The position numbers and the translations under genes were made by a program. From IMG/VR virus record IMGVR_UViG_3300026519_000474, positions 1 through 31,895 of that record: a DNA stretch of 31,895 bases, one strand, 5' to 3'. The stretch is from a virus. The notes under the pieces are model-generated. The model ran no database searches. It was not told the origin of the DNA and saw only the letters and a list, made by a program, of their open reading frames with translations. This document shows positions 5,913 through 12,683 of this stretch, piece by piece. The number at the start of each line of letters is the position of its first letter. Positions within the stretch are counted from its first letter, which is position 1.

Positions 5913-6394
5913 TGCGCGGGCGCGAGGTTATCCGCCGCGTGGCCGCCATCGCCGGCGTGCCGGTGGCCGAGCTGCTGGGGCGCAGCCGCCGGCGCGAGGT
6001 GGTGCGCGCGCGGCAGGTGGCCATGTGGCTCATCGCCACCGGCCTCGGCTACACCGCCTCGCTCACAGGGCGGCTGCTGCAGCGCGATCACTCCACCGTG
6101 CTGCACGCCATCCGCTGCGTGCGCCAGGCACTGGCCTGCCCGCAGGATGCGCACCAGCGCCAGCTGGCCGCGCTGGCGCTGAAGTGCCACCACCGCCTGG
6201 AGGGAATGCTGGTGGAGGACAGGGCAGGGTGGCCCGAGCCGGTGGAGGCCGTCATCATTGCCCGCCTGAACAGGGCGGCATTGCCGCAACATCTCGCTGC
6301 CCAGCGCGCCGCCAATCGCCGCCGCTGGCAGCAGGCAACAGAGCGTCTGCGCGCGCGGGAGCGCCGCAGCATTCGCTGGGAGGATGTGCGATGA
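5912..6394 (+). CDS. DnaA domain IV-like DNA-binding protein
   Basis: A 160-residue protein whose first about 75 residues look like the C-terminal DnaA-box-binding domain of DnaA: a helical start (REVIRRVAAIAGVPVAELLG), a basic RSRRREVVRARQVAMWL segment, then the signature RDHSTVLHAIRCV. The AAA+ ATPase domain is absent, so it can bind DnaA-box-like DNA but not remodel it. The rest is helical and basic. Such stand-alone proteins could compete with host DnaA, regulate replication, or help a phage origin. It is coupled to both neighbours by overlapping stop and start codons. Confidence 0.75.
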   Translation: MRGREVIRRVAAIAGVPVAELLGRSRRREVVRARQVAMWLIATGLGYTASLTGRLLQRDHSTVLHAIRCVRQALACPQDAHQRQLAALALKCHHRLEGMLVEDRAGWPEPVEAVIIARLNRAALPQHLAAQRAANRRRWQQATERLRARERRSIRWEDVR

Positions 6395-6579
6395 ATCCTT
6401 GGCCGCTTCTCATCGCCAGCATCATCGCCGGCCTACACTTTTGGGGGGAGGTCAACGCCAGAATGGCAGGTGAATACAGTCCATCGATGCAGCCATTCAC
6501 TACCACAGACTTCTGGCTGGGCCTCACCTTGCTGATGCTGGCGATCTATGCCGCCGCGGCGAATGGAGGTAGCAGATGA
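6391..6579 (+). CDS. Small membrane protein
   Basis: A 62-residue protein with an N-terminal hydrophobic segment (about residues 3-18) and a stronger C-terminal one (about 42-57, FWLGLTLLMLAIYAAAA). The start overlaps the DnaA-like stop (ATGA); the stop overlaps the next ATG. No family recognised. Its position between a DNA-binding protein and the excisionase gives no clear functional hint. Confidence 0.6.
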   Translation: MNPWPLLIASIIAGLHFWGEVNARMAGEYSPSMQPFTTTDFWLGLTLLMLAIYAAAANGGSR

Positions 6580-6989
6580 CCACCGCGGGTGCCACATCCA
6601 CGCAACTGCCGGCGTGGGCGGTGGAGCCGCTGACGCTGGAGCAGGCGGCGCGGGTGCTGGGGGTATCTCGCCGCACGCTGGTTGATTTCCTGCGCCGCCA
6701 CCCGCATTATGAGAGGCGGGGCCGGCGCAAATTGTTCTATCCGGAGCACATCGAGGCGCTGAGGGCGGCATGGCGGGAGGAGGCAGAGAGGCAGGCAGGC
6801 TCAAGCTCGTGCGCCGCGGGCGCATCTGGTATGCCGTCGGCAGCATTGCCGGGCGACGCGTTCGAAAGAGCCTTGGCACTGGCGACCGGCGCCGCGCCGT
6901 CGAGCTCGCCGCGCAGCTCGAGGCGCGGCTCTGGGAGGAGCGCATCTACGGCGATGCCGCCGTCCGCACCTTCGAGGAGGCGGCGGTGA
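6576..6989 (+). CDS. Excisionase-like HTH protein
   Basis: The first about 75 residues form a winged-helix/MerR-type domain (LTLEQAARVLGVSRRTLVDF, then the wing YERRGRRKLFYPEH) as in excisionases and helix_turn_helix_17 proteins. A GGAGGTAGCAG RBS supports the start. From codon 65 on, the frame overlaps the integrase gene for 220 bp and becomes Ser/Ala/Arg low complexity, so the functional part is probably the N-terminal domain only. As an excisionase it would bind attP arms and direct excision; the position directly before int supports this. Confidence 0.6.
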   Translation: MTTAGATSTQLPAWAVEPLTLEQAARVLGVSRRTLVDFLRRHPHYERRGRRKLFYPEHIEALRAAWREEAERQAGSSSCAAGASGMPSAALPGDAFERALALATGAAPSSSPRSSRRGSGRSASTAMPPSAPSRRRR

Positions 6990-7828
6990 GCTACCTGGAG
7001 GCCGGCGGTGAGGGCCGCTTCCTGCCGCCGCTGCTGCAGTATTTTCGCGGCAGGCCGCTGGCCGAGATACAGCCCGGCGATGTCATCAAGGCGGCCATCG
7101 AGCTGTATCCCACCGCCAGCGCCGCGACGCGCAATCGCCAGGTCATCACGCCGGCCCGCGCGGTCATCAATCATGCCGCCGAGCTGGGCTGGTGCGCACC
7201 CATCCGCGTCAAGCGATTCCGCGAGCGCAAACCACAGCGGGTGGCGGTGGATCGCCGCTGGATCGACCGCTTCATGGCCGCGGCGATGCAGCCGGGCGGG
7301 CGGCGGGTGCCGAAGCCGCACCTGGCGGCGCTGGCGCTGTTCATGTTCACGACCGGCGCGCGCATCAGCGAGGCGGTGGCGCTGACGTGGGATGATGTCG
7401 ACCTGCCCGCCCGCCGCGCCCGCATCACCATGAGCAAAACGGGCGGCGAGGTGCGCGAGGCGGTGCTGACGCAGGAGATGGTGGCGCTGCTGATGCGCCT
7501 GCCGCGCCAGCACGGCGGGCGGGTGTTCGGCTACGCCAGCCGCCATGCGGTCATGAGTGCCTGGCGCAGCACCTGCGCGGTGGCCGGCATCGAATACGTG
7601 CCGCCACACCAGGCGGGGCGGCACTCATTTGCCACCGCCCTCAATGCCGCTGGCATCGACCCGAAGACGGCGATGGAGGCCGGCGGCTGGAAATCCGCCC
7701 GTCTGTATCTGGAGCGCTATGTGCACGGCGATGACGCCGCCGACCGCATCGCCCAGGTATTCGAGCGCGACGCCGATGATACCCCTCAAACCGATAATGT
7801 CTTCCCGTTGTTGCGAGGAGAGGGGTAG
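6770..7828 (+). CDS. int: Tyrosine-recombinase integrase
   Basis: A 352-residue phage integrase. The N-terminal arm/core-binding part (residues about 10-160) begins LKLVRRGRIWYAVGS. The catalytic domain shows Arg198 (TTGARISEA), Lys223 (MSKTGG), H280/R284/H285 (PHQAGRHSFAT), Trp307 in the place of the usual second His, and the nucleophile Tyr317 (LERYVH). In the His box one residue separates this protein from the usual HxxR spacing. It recombines attP with the tRNA-Ser attB. The start ATG follows GAGGGCGGC. Unusually, a toxin-antitoxin pair separates it from the attachment core 1 kb downstream. Confidence 0.9.
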   Translation: MAGGGREAGRLKLVRRGRIWYAVGSIAGRRVRKSLGTGDRRRAVELAAQLEARLWEERIYGDAAVRTFEEAAVSYLEAGGEGRFLPPLLQYFRGRPLAEIQPGDVIKAAIELYPTASAATRNRQVITPARAVINHAAELGWCAPIRVKRFRERKPQRVAVDRRWIDRFMAAAMQPGGRRVPKPHLAALALFMFTTGARISEAVALTWDDVDLPARRARITMSKTGGEVREAVLTQEMVALLMRLPRQHGGRVFGYASRHAVMSAWRSTCAVAGIEYVPPHQAGRHSFATALNAAGIDPKTAMEAGGWKSARLYLERYVHGDDAADRIAQVFERDADDTPQTDNVFPLLRGEG

Positions 7829-7846
7829 GAGATGACTTAGGGGGCA

Positions 7847-7878
7847 TGTTGCTCTATAAATGAGCATATGAGGCAACA
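7847..7878 (+). promoter_or_regulatory. Nested dyads and candidate promoter of the first Panacea module
   Basis: TGCTC-TATAAAT-GAGCA (7850-7866) brackets a TATAAA -10-like element with 5-bp inverted arms. An outer pair, TGTTGC (7847-7852) and GCAACA (7873-7878), encloses it. The arrangement suits autoregulation of a toxin-antitoxin operon. The RBS GGAG follows at about 7881. The -35 is not clear. Confidence 0.45.
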
Positions 7879-7892
7879 GTGGAGCATCTGCC

Positions 7893-8447
7893 ATGGCGCA
7901 GCGCAATGATGACCGTTTGGAGTATATGATACTGTTTTTTGCGGCAAAGGCTCCAGATGGCAAAACAAAGATGGCAAAATATCTGTGGGAAGCTGATGTG
8001 GAAGCGTTCCGCAGGTTTGGGCGCAGTCTATCTGGGCGAGATCTCTATCTGCGCTTAGAGCACGGCCCTGTGCCACAAAATTTTGATAAGGCCTTGGCCA
8101 AGCTGCGCGAGGAAGGGCTCCTTGCGCGAGAATTCCTTGACAAATATGGGTATCGTGAAGAGCGCCATCACCTTGCTGATGATGCAGCGGTAGATTTTTC
8201 TGTCTTCAGCCCAGAGGAGGTGGACGTCCTGCATACTGCCATCGTTCGGCTGCAGGATTTATCTGCCAGGCAGGCAAGTGAGCGCACTCATGATGCCTAT
8301 TGGGAGGAGCTGGCGCTTGGCGGGCGGATGTTTGTTTCAGCTGGCGCAGTGGTAGAGGGGGAGGTTACCGAAGAAGCTCTTGCATGGGCTGAATCTGTGC
8401 GCAAAGAGATCATAGAAGAAGAAGCTTCCTTGCAAGAAATCGAATGA
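7893..8447 (+). CDS. Panacea-domain (SocA/DUF4065-like) antitoxin, module 1
   Basis: A 184-residue protein. Residues about 10-90 match the Panacea/DUF4065 pattern: KTKMAKYLWEADVEAFRRFG, then LYLRLEHGPVPQNFDKAL and AKLREEGLLA. Panacea proteins are promiscuous antitoxins that directly neutralise diverse toxins encoded next to them. The C-terminal half (ending VTEEALAWAESVRKEIIEEE) is acidic and may add specificity. The gene is visibly richer in A/T than the integrase before it, a sign of separate acquisition. GGAG sits 8 bases before the ATG. It is followed after 8 bp by a small gene, the presumed toxin. Confidence 0.75.
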   Translation: MAQRNDDRLEYMILFFAAKAPDGKTKMAKYLWEADVEAFRRFGRSLSGRDLYLRLEHGPVPQNFDKALAKLREEGLLAREFLDKYGYREERHHLADDAAVDFSVFSPEEVDVLHTAIVRLQDLSARQASERTHDAYWEELALGGRMFVSAGAVVEGEVTEEALAWAESVRKEIIEEEASLQEIE

Positions 8448-8455
8448 GATAAAAA

Positions 8456-8773
8456 ATGCAGATTGCGAAACCAGCAGGGGGGTTCCATGTCCAATGCCGC
8501 CCACAAGCCAGTGATATGGCGGCACGCCTTTGCAATGGGAATCCTTCCCTTGAGGCCTATAAAGATGGCATAATAAAGCGTTTGCGTGAAGCGGGTCATA
8601 TGATGGGCAAGGCTTTAGACTGGCAAGAGCTTCCTGGGGCAAGGATTTTTATTGCAGATAATCCTCCAGGGTTGCCCGTTGGCGCGCAAATATGGATCAT
8701 CTATCGCACACTGGGAGATACACTCACGTTCCACCGCATACAGGTCAGCAATGGTCTTCAAGCAGTTAACTAA
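8456..8773 (+). CDS. Presumed toxin partner of Panacea module 1
   Basis: A 105-residue protein of no firmly recognised family. A helical first half (SLEAYKDGIIKRLREAGHMM) is followed by predicted strands (ARIFIADNPP, AQIWIIYRTLGDTLTFHRIQV). This helix-then-sheet order and the YR-D-R pattern loosely resemble RelE/ParE-type toxins; that is inference. It has no membrane segment, unlike the partner in module 2. The ATG has little Shine-Dalgarno and lies 8 bp after the antitoxin stop, consistent with coupling and lower toxin output. A/T-rich relative to phage genes. Confidence 0.55.
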   Translation: MQIAKPAGGFHVQCRPQASDMAARLCNGNPSLEAYKDGIIKRLREAGHMMGKALDWQELPGARIFIADNPPGLPVGAQIWIIYRTLGDTLTFHRIQVSNGLQAVN

Positions 8774-8850
8774 ATTGCCGCATCTACGACACAGCAAGTG
8801 GAAATACCGCTGCATCTATCTGACTTGTTTGGTGAAATTTTATTCCCATT

Positions 8851-8916
8851 CTCCCCTGCTAAGGGAGTAGGCGGGCAGACCCCGCCTCGAGGGTTCGAAT
8901 CCCTTCCTCTCCGCCA
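8851..8916 (+). other. attP: Attachment site: 3' part of tRNA-Ser(GCU)
   Basis: 66 bp that read as the 3' two-thirds of a serine tRNA: anticodon arm CTCCC-CTGCTAA-GGGAG (anticodon GCT), a long variable arm of 7 bp (AGGCGGG/CCCGCCT), a T arm with GGTTCGAATCC, the acceptor 3' strand CCTCTCC, discriminator G and CCA. The matching 5' strand (GGAGAGG) and a D arm are absent from the bases upstream, so it is not a functional tRNA. Phages that integrate into a tRNA gene carry exactly such a 3' fragment in attP to restore the gene. Its place 1 kb after int and before the lysis genes fits. The rest of 8774-9073 is noncoding and may hold integrase arm sites. Confidence 0.85.
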
Positions 8917-9017
8917 TTTCCCAAATAAATCATGAAGTTATGGGCGTTCTCGGCATCTGCCACGGGAGCGGGCTTGATGCCGTAAATGTGCAGGAACGTG
9001 CAGCGAACTGCGCCAAT

Positions 9018-9054
9018 ATGTGGCACAGATTTGACACAGCGGGATTCGCCACAT
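9018..9054. repeat. Inverted repeat with two GACACAG/GGCACAG boxes beside attP
   Basis: ATGTGGC (9018-9024) and GCCACAT (9048-9054) are exact inverted arms. Between and overlapping them are GGCACAG (from 9022) and GACACAG (from 9033), 11 bp apart. Lying about 100 bp from the attachment core, they are candidate arm-type sites for integrase or excisionase. Confidence 0.4.
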
Positions 9055-9073
9055 GTTCTGCGCTGGATGCATA

Positions 9074-9505
9074 TCAGCGCCGGCGCAGCACCTTCTCCAG
9101 CGTCCGCCCGCCGATGTAGCCACCTATGGCGATGTTGACGCTGGTCATGATCCAGCCCAGCAGGGTGTCGCCGATGCGCACCGGCGGCATGCCCAGCCAG
9201 TCCACGGCGATAGGCAGGAGGAGGGCGTAGAAAATCATCACGAAGGCGAAGGAAAGGGCGACGATGGGGCGCCAAAGGCGCTGCAGCGCGCTCTCGCCGC
9301 GCAGCTCGGCAATGAGCACATCGCGGCGGGCCTGCAGCTCGGTGGTGGCCACCGCCTCGATGGAGCGGGTGATGGCCTGCTCCAGCTCTGCTCGCAGCTC
9401 CGCCTCGCTCAGCTTGCGCTGCTGCGCCCGCTCGATGACGGCCAGCACCTCGCGCACGATGGGGCCACCCAGCAGGCTGGCCAGCAGCTTGCCGATGCCG
9501 ATCAT
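9074..9505 (-). CDS. Holin, 3TM/GTA type
   Basis: A 143-residue protein with a helical, charged N-terminal part (SEAELRAELEQAITRSIEAV) and hydrophobic segments near the C-terminus (about 90-108 and 115-135), resembling the 3TM holin family PF11351 first noted in gene-transfer agents. Such proteins permeabilise the inner membrane to release endolysin. ATG 9505 follows GGGAGGGAGTGCTGGG and overlaps the upstream stop. It is the last gene of the late operon before attP. Confidence 0.75.
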   Translation of the reverse strand: MIGIGKLLASLLGGPIVREVLAVIERAQQRKLSEAELRAELEQAITRSIEAVATTELQARRDVLIAELRGESALQRLWRPIVALSFAFVMIFYALLLPIAVDWLGMPPVRIGDTLLGWIMTSVNIAIGGYIGGRTLEKVLRRR

Positions 9506-9624
9506 CCCAGCACTCCCTCCCATACCAGCCGCGCCAGCGCCGCCAGCGCCATGATGGCCAGCGCCACCAAGCAGACGTGGGCCGCGCGGGCGAGCACATG
9601 ACGGATGATCTCGCCGCCGGTCAT
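9502..9624 (-). CDS. 40-residue membrane peptide of the lysis cassette
   Basis: MTGGEIIRHVLARAAHVCLV and onward: one transmembrane helix (about residues 12-32), basic before it. Start and stop overlap both neighbours by four bases, so it is translated with them. It could be an antiholin, pinholin or spanin-like accessory peptide; no family is recognised. Confidence 0.6.
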   Translation of the reverse strand: MTGGEIIRHVLARAAHVCLVALAIMALAALARLVWEGVLG

Positions 9625-9926
9625 TTTTTCGACTCCCGCTGCATGCGAGCGCGGATGAAATCCATCACGCCACCGATGAGCAGGATGCCGGAGACGCCAA
9701 CGATGAATCCCGCCAGGCTGGCTGCGTCTGCCGGCGACATGCTCAAGCTCTTGACCAGCGCCGGCTGGAGCGCCGGCCCGAAATAGACCGACGAGATCCC
9801 GCCGACGGTGATGCTGATGACGGCATCCGGCCACAGCCGCTCGCGCAGCGTCAGCACTCGCACCAGCGCGCCCAGGACGCCAGCCAGCGCCGCCTTGGCC
9901 TCTGGCCCGGTCAGGAATTCCTTCAT
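9621..9926 (-). CDS. Membrane protein of the lysis cassette, possible second holin
   Basis: A 101-residue protein with three hydrophobic stretches (about residues 13-25, 35-55 and 72-90, the last ASLAGFIVGVSGILLIGGVM), then a basic C-terminus (RARMQRESKK). Size and topology fit small phage holins. The start overlaps the upstream stop. Confidence 0.6.
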   Translation of the reverse strand: MKEFLTGPEAKAALAGVLGALVRVLTLRERLWPDAVISITVGGISSVYFGPALQPALVKSLSMSPADAASLAGFIVGVSGILLIGGVMDFIRARMQRESKK

Positions 9927-10153
9927 TCCGCCCCTCTCGCCAGCCGCGCGCGAATGCCGATGGCCAGCAGGCCGGCGCTGATGAGCGCGCCAGGATCGCT
10001 GCTGCCGAAGAGGATATCGATCAGCGGGCGGATGGCCGGCGTGAGATGCGGGATCTCCACCCCCCAGACCCGGAAGAGGCCGGAGAAGATGAGGATGATG
10101 CCCGTCCACCAGGTGAGCGAGGTGGGGCGGATGTAGCTCTGTAGACGATCCAT
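9923..10153 (-). CDS. Small two-TM lysis-cassette protein
   Basis: A 76-residue protein with hydrophobic segments at about 15-32 (WWTGIILIFSGLFRVWG) and 55-68 (GALISAGLLAIGI). It follows the endolysin gene by 4 bp. Probably a holin-type or holin-modulating protein; similar small proteins occur next to endolysins in alphaproteobacterial prophages. Confidence 0.6.
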   Translation of the reverse strand: MDRLQSYIRPTSLTWWTGIILIFSGLFRVWGVEIPHLTPAIRPLIDILFGSSDPGALISAGLLAIGIRARLARGAE

Positions 10154-10157
10154 GTGG

Positions 10158-11024
10158 TCAGCCTCCGATGATCTGCTGCAGCCAATGCCAGGCCTGCTGC
10201 AGCCATCCTGCGATGCTGGCGCCAGCCGCCGCGAGAGCGGTCAGCGCGGCAATGAAAAGCCCCACCACGCCAGGGCGGCGGGTGGGGCTGGAGGCAGCAG
10301 CCGGTGGGGGTGGCGCTGCCGGCCCGGGGATGCTCTCCCCGGGGTGGTCTGCAGGAGGGGGCGGGGGAGAGGCAGCAGCAGGCGGCGCGGGTGGTGCTTC
10401 CGCTGCCACTTGCACTTCCGGCCACGGTCGCTTGCGCCAGCGCTCGTAGGCGCTGCGGAGCTTCACATCATAGCGATTCTTCTTGTAGGCGCGGCCATTG
10501 TAGGCGCGCGCGAAGCGCGCCCACTGCCGCCGGCGCAGCGCCTCGATCATGCTCTTGCTGGCCGCCAGGAAGCGCCCCAGCGCCTCCAGCTGCTGGCGCT
10601 CTCCGCGCTGGAAATCCTCCACCATCGCGCGGGCGCTGGGATAGCCCGCGCGCCGGTGATTGAAGCCCATGATCTGCGGCAGGCCGTAGCTGGCGAAATT
10701 GTAGGCCAGGTCGCCGACGATTGCGCGGGCGCGCTCCAGCTGCCGCCAGCGCTCGGCATTGCTGCGCGGATATTTGCGCTCTCCCCAACGTCGATAGGCC
10801 AGACCATCCAGGATCAATCTGCGGAGCTTCGCCGGCGCGCGGACGCGGGTAAGACGATGCGCGATGTGCGGCTCGTAAAGGATGCGGACGCGCCCGGCGC
10901 GGTCGAAGCCGCGGCGGCGCGGCCAGCCGCACTCCACCTCCAGCACCGCCGCCAGCGCCGCCGGCTCCACGCCGATATGGGCGGCCACCTCGGCGATGTC
11001 CTCGCGGGTGATCCTGTCGGTCAT
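10158..11024 (-). CDS. Endolysin: N-acetylmuramidase (DUF3380/PF11860) with C-terminal membrane anchor
   Basis: A 288-residue peptidoglycan-cleaving enzyme. Family signatures: Glu31 in VLEVECGW (presumed catalytic), ILYEPH (48-53) and SYGLPQIMGFNH (112-123). Unlike the usual soluble enzyme, a Pro/Ala linker (about 205-245) leads to a hydrophobic and amphipathic C-terminus (about 252-288, GLFIAALTALAAAG). That tail could tether the enzyme to the membrane or act in its export. The ATG at 11024 overlaps the upstream stop; no N-terminal signal is present, so release should depend on the holins. Confidence 0.8.
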   Translation of the reverse strand: MTDRITREDIAEVAAHIGVEPAALAAVLEVECGWPRRRGFDRAGRVRILYEPHIAHRLTRVRAPAKLRRLILDGLAYRRWGERKYPRSNAERWRQLERARAIVGDLAYNFASYGLPQIMGFNHRRAGYPSARAMVEDFQRGERQQLEALGRFLAASKSMIEALRRRQWARFARAYNGRAYKKNRYDVKLRSAYERWRKRPWPEVQVAAEAPPAPPAAASPPPPPADHPGESIPGPAAPPPPAAASSPTRRPGVVGLFIAALTALAAAGASIAGWLQQAWHWLQQIIGG

Positions 11025-11224
11025 GATCTGCTCTCCACGATCTGCATGCTGGCGCGCAGCGCCTCCCACTCGGTGATGTCATCCAGCGCCGCCTGCCGTG
11101 CGAGGTCATTGCCCTCGGCCTCGGCCTGGCGCACCGCCGCCTCGCAGGCGGTGATGGCGGCATCGATGAGCGCCTCCAGCCGCTCGCGCTTGGCCAGCGG
11201 GATGATGATCATCCCATCCGTCAT
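11021..11224 (-). CDS. Small helical protein of the lysis cassette
   Basis: A 67-residue acidic helical protein (RLEALIDAAITACEAAVRQA in the middle). No signal peptide or membrane segment, no family recognised. Overlaps both neighbours, so it is coexpressed with endolysin and the NlpC/P60-like protein. Confidence 0.55.
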   Translation of the reverse strand: MTDGMIIIPLAKRERLEALIDAAITACEAAVRQAEAEGNDLARQAALDDITEWEALRASMQIVESRS

Positions 11225-11742
11225 CGCACCCGCACCTCGATGGTGGTATCAGCACCCGCCGCGCGCAGGCGGTCGATGAGCGCACCGGGCGATTGCGGCT
11301 GTCCGATGTCGGCCAGCCCGGCGCAGCGCCGGTAGATCGCCGCCACGAATTCCTGACATGTCTGCTGGGCGTCGTCGCGCATCGGGATGCCCAGCGCCGC
11401 GCGGATGATGTCTGCCCATCCGTAGGCATAGACGCCCAGCCGCCGTCCGGCATAGGCGGCGGCCTCCGGCGTCCATTGCAGCACGCCGGCGGAGGCCGTC
11501 GGGATCCAGTCGAAGCGGCGCAGAGTGCTGAGCCGCCGGAGGCGGAAGCCGGTGCGGGCGTGGCTGTCCACCATGTAGACGCCCTCCTCGCGCTCCTCCG
11601 GCAGGCGCAGGCGCAGGGCGACGCCGACGTGGCTGTAATCCGAGCCAGTGCGCGTCCGCACCAGCCGCGCCATCCAATTGCGGCTGCGGAATGCGATGAG
11701 ATCGCCGGTCGCGATCTGCGGGCGGGCGGTGGCGTAGTCCAT
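11221..11742 (-). CDS. NlpC/P60-superfamily (permuted papain-like) cysteine protein
   Basis: A 173-residue protein with GDLIAFRS near residue 13, the His of a permuted NlpC/P60 fold at 38 (YSHVGVAL), and the probable nucleophile Cys129 (QQTCQEFVAAI). Relatives (YiiX-type) hydrolyse amide bonds in peptidoglycan or lipids. There is no signal peptide. Its place in the lysis cassette suggests a cell-wall or virion-associated peptidase; the actual substrate cannot be read from the sequence. Confidence 0.65.
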   Translation of the reverse strand: MDYATARPQIATGDLIAFRSRNWMARLVRTRTGSDYSHVGVALRLRLPEEREEGVYMVDSHARTGFRLRRLSTLRRFDWIPTASAGVLQWTPEAAAYAGRRLGVYAYGWADIIRAALGIPMRDDAQQTCQEFVAAIYRRCAGLADIGQPQSPGALIDRLRAAGADTTIEVRVR

Positions 11743-11745
11743 CGC

Positions 11746-12195
11746 TCACCTCCGTCTGTTGCGCCTGGCCAGGCGGGTGGGGCGGCGGCAATACCAGCTC
11801 CACGTGCGCGCCGGGCCGACATCCACGTGCACGAATGACCTGCCGCAGTAGAAACCGCGCCCACCGCCCACATGCCGCGCCCACCAGCGCAGTATCCAGC
11901 GCTTGCTGACGCCGGGGATGATGATGTCCGCCGCACGGCAGCCGGCGGCGATGCGGTGATAGCTGCGCGGCGCGCGGCGATTGCCATGCAGGCGGCAGCC
12001 CCCGTGCGGGGTGATGGTGATGTGCCTGCCGGTGGCGCGGTGCAGCGCCCGCAGATTGGCCAGCAGGCGCGGGTGCAGCCCGCGCACCGGCCCGCTGATC
12101 CAGCCATCCGCCGCCGATGCCGGGGGCTGGCCGGTGGACATGAAAAAGGCCGCCACGAGGGCGGCCAGCAGCATGAGCAGGCGAAATTGCATCAT
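11746..12195 (-). CDS. Secreted M15-like (VanY/DUF882-type) peptidase
   Basis: A 149-residue protein with a signal peptide (about residues 1-29, ending ASAA) and the zinc-site pattern of M15 peptidases: His80 (RSYHRIAAG), Asp90 (AADIII) and H123/D125 (FVHVDVGPAR). These enzymes trim D-Ala-containing peptides of peptidoglycan in the periplasm. The ATG at 12195 was chosen because the signal peptide starts there and it overlaps the SNase stop. With its own signal it can act before lysis. Confidence 0.7.
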   Translation of the reverse strand: MMQFRLLMLLAALVAAFFMSTGQPPASAADGWISGPVRGLHPRLLANLRALHRATGRHITITPHGGCRLHGNRRAPRSYHRIAAGCRAADIIIPGVSKRWILRWWARHVGGGRGFYCGRSFVHVDVGPARTWSWYCRRPTRLARRNRRR

Positions 12196-12683
12196 CTCAG
12201 CCTGTCCTCCTTGCCGATGGAGCGCGGTGGCGGGCACCAGCCCTTGCGGTGGCCGCCGTCATAGCCGCGGCCCAGCCCGCGGCGGATGAGCAGGCGGGAG
12301 AGGTCATACCAGCGGCCATGCCGGCGCACCCGCACGGTGGCGATGATGCGCCCGGCGTATTTGCCCAGCCGCACGTCCTGCAGCCGCACGCGCGTGCCGG
12401 GCGGCAGCAGGCTGCGCACATGGCGCGTGGCCCGCTCCGCCGCCGCCCGCTCCATCTCGCAGCGAGCACGGAATCCCTTCTCCGGCGTGTCCACGCCGCG
12501 CAGGCGCACGCTGGCCAGCACCGTGAGCGTCGGCCAGATTTTCACCCGCGCGCGGAAGGTGTCGGCATCCAGCACCCGCACCACCTCCGCCGTGTATGGG
12601 CCGGGATAGTCCGCCGGCTGGGCTGCCGCTGTGCTGCTCAGCATCAGCAGCACCAGCAGTGCTGATTCCACCTGCTTCATCAT
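12192..12683 (-). CDS. Secreted staphylococcal nuclease-like (SNase) protein
   Basis: A 163-residue protein with a signal peptide (about residues 1-21) and an SNase OB-fold: VLDADTF (metal-ligand Asp39/41), RLRGVDTPE (catalytic Arg62 and Glu68) and KYAGRIIATV (Arg112). All the expected catalytic residues are visible. It should cleave DNA or RNA outside the cytoplasm. A secreted nuclease inside a lysis operon is uncommon; degrading released host DNA or affecting competing phage DNA are guesses. It overlaps gpD by four bases. Confidence 0.75.
   Translation of the reverse strand: MMKQVESALLVLLMLSSTAAAQPADYPGPYTAEVVRVLDADTFRARVKIWPTLTVLASVRLRGVDTPEKGFRARCEMERAAAERATRHVRSLLPPGTRVRLQDVRLGKYAGRIIATVRVRRHGRWYDLSRLLIRRGLGRGYDGGHRKGWCPPPRSIGKEDRLR

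Noticed and set aside
5926-5934. DnaA box / phage origin in or near the DnaA-like gene
   Set aside because: Only one weak match (TTATCCGCC to TTATNCACA) was seen; no cluster of boxes or A/T-rich unwinding region was found here.
8826-8916. Complete tRNA-Ser gene
   Set aside because: Anticodon, variable, T and 3' acceptor parts are present, but no D arm or GGAGAGG 5' strand is found upstream, so it is an attachment-site fragment only.
8859-9599. Long minus-strand frame across holin gene and attachment site
   Set aside because: It is in another frame of the holin gene, with His/Arg/Ala-rich content, and reads through the tRNA fragment; typical shadow frame.
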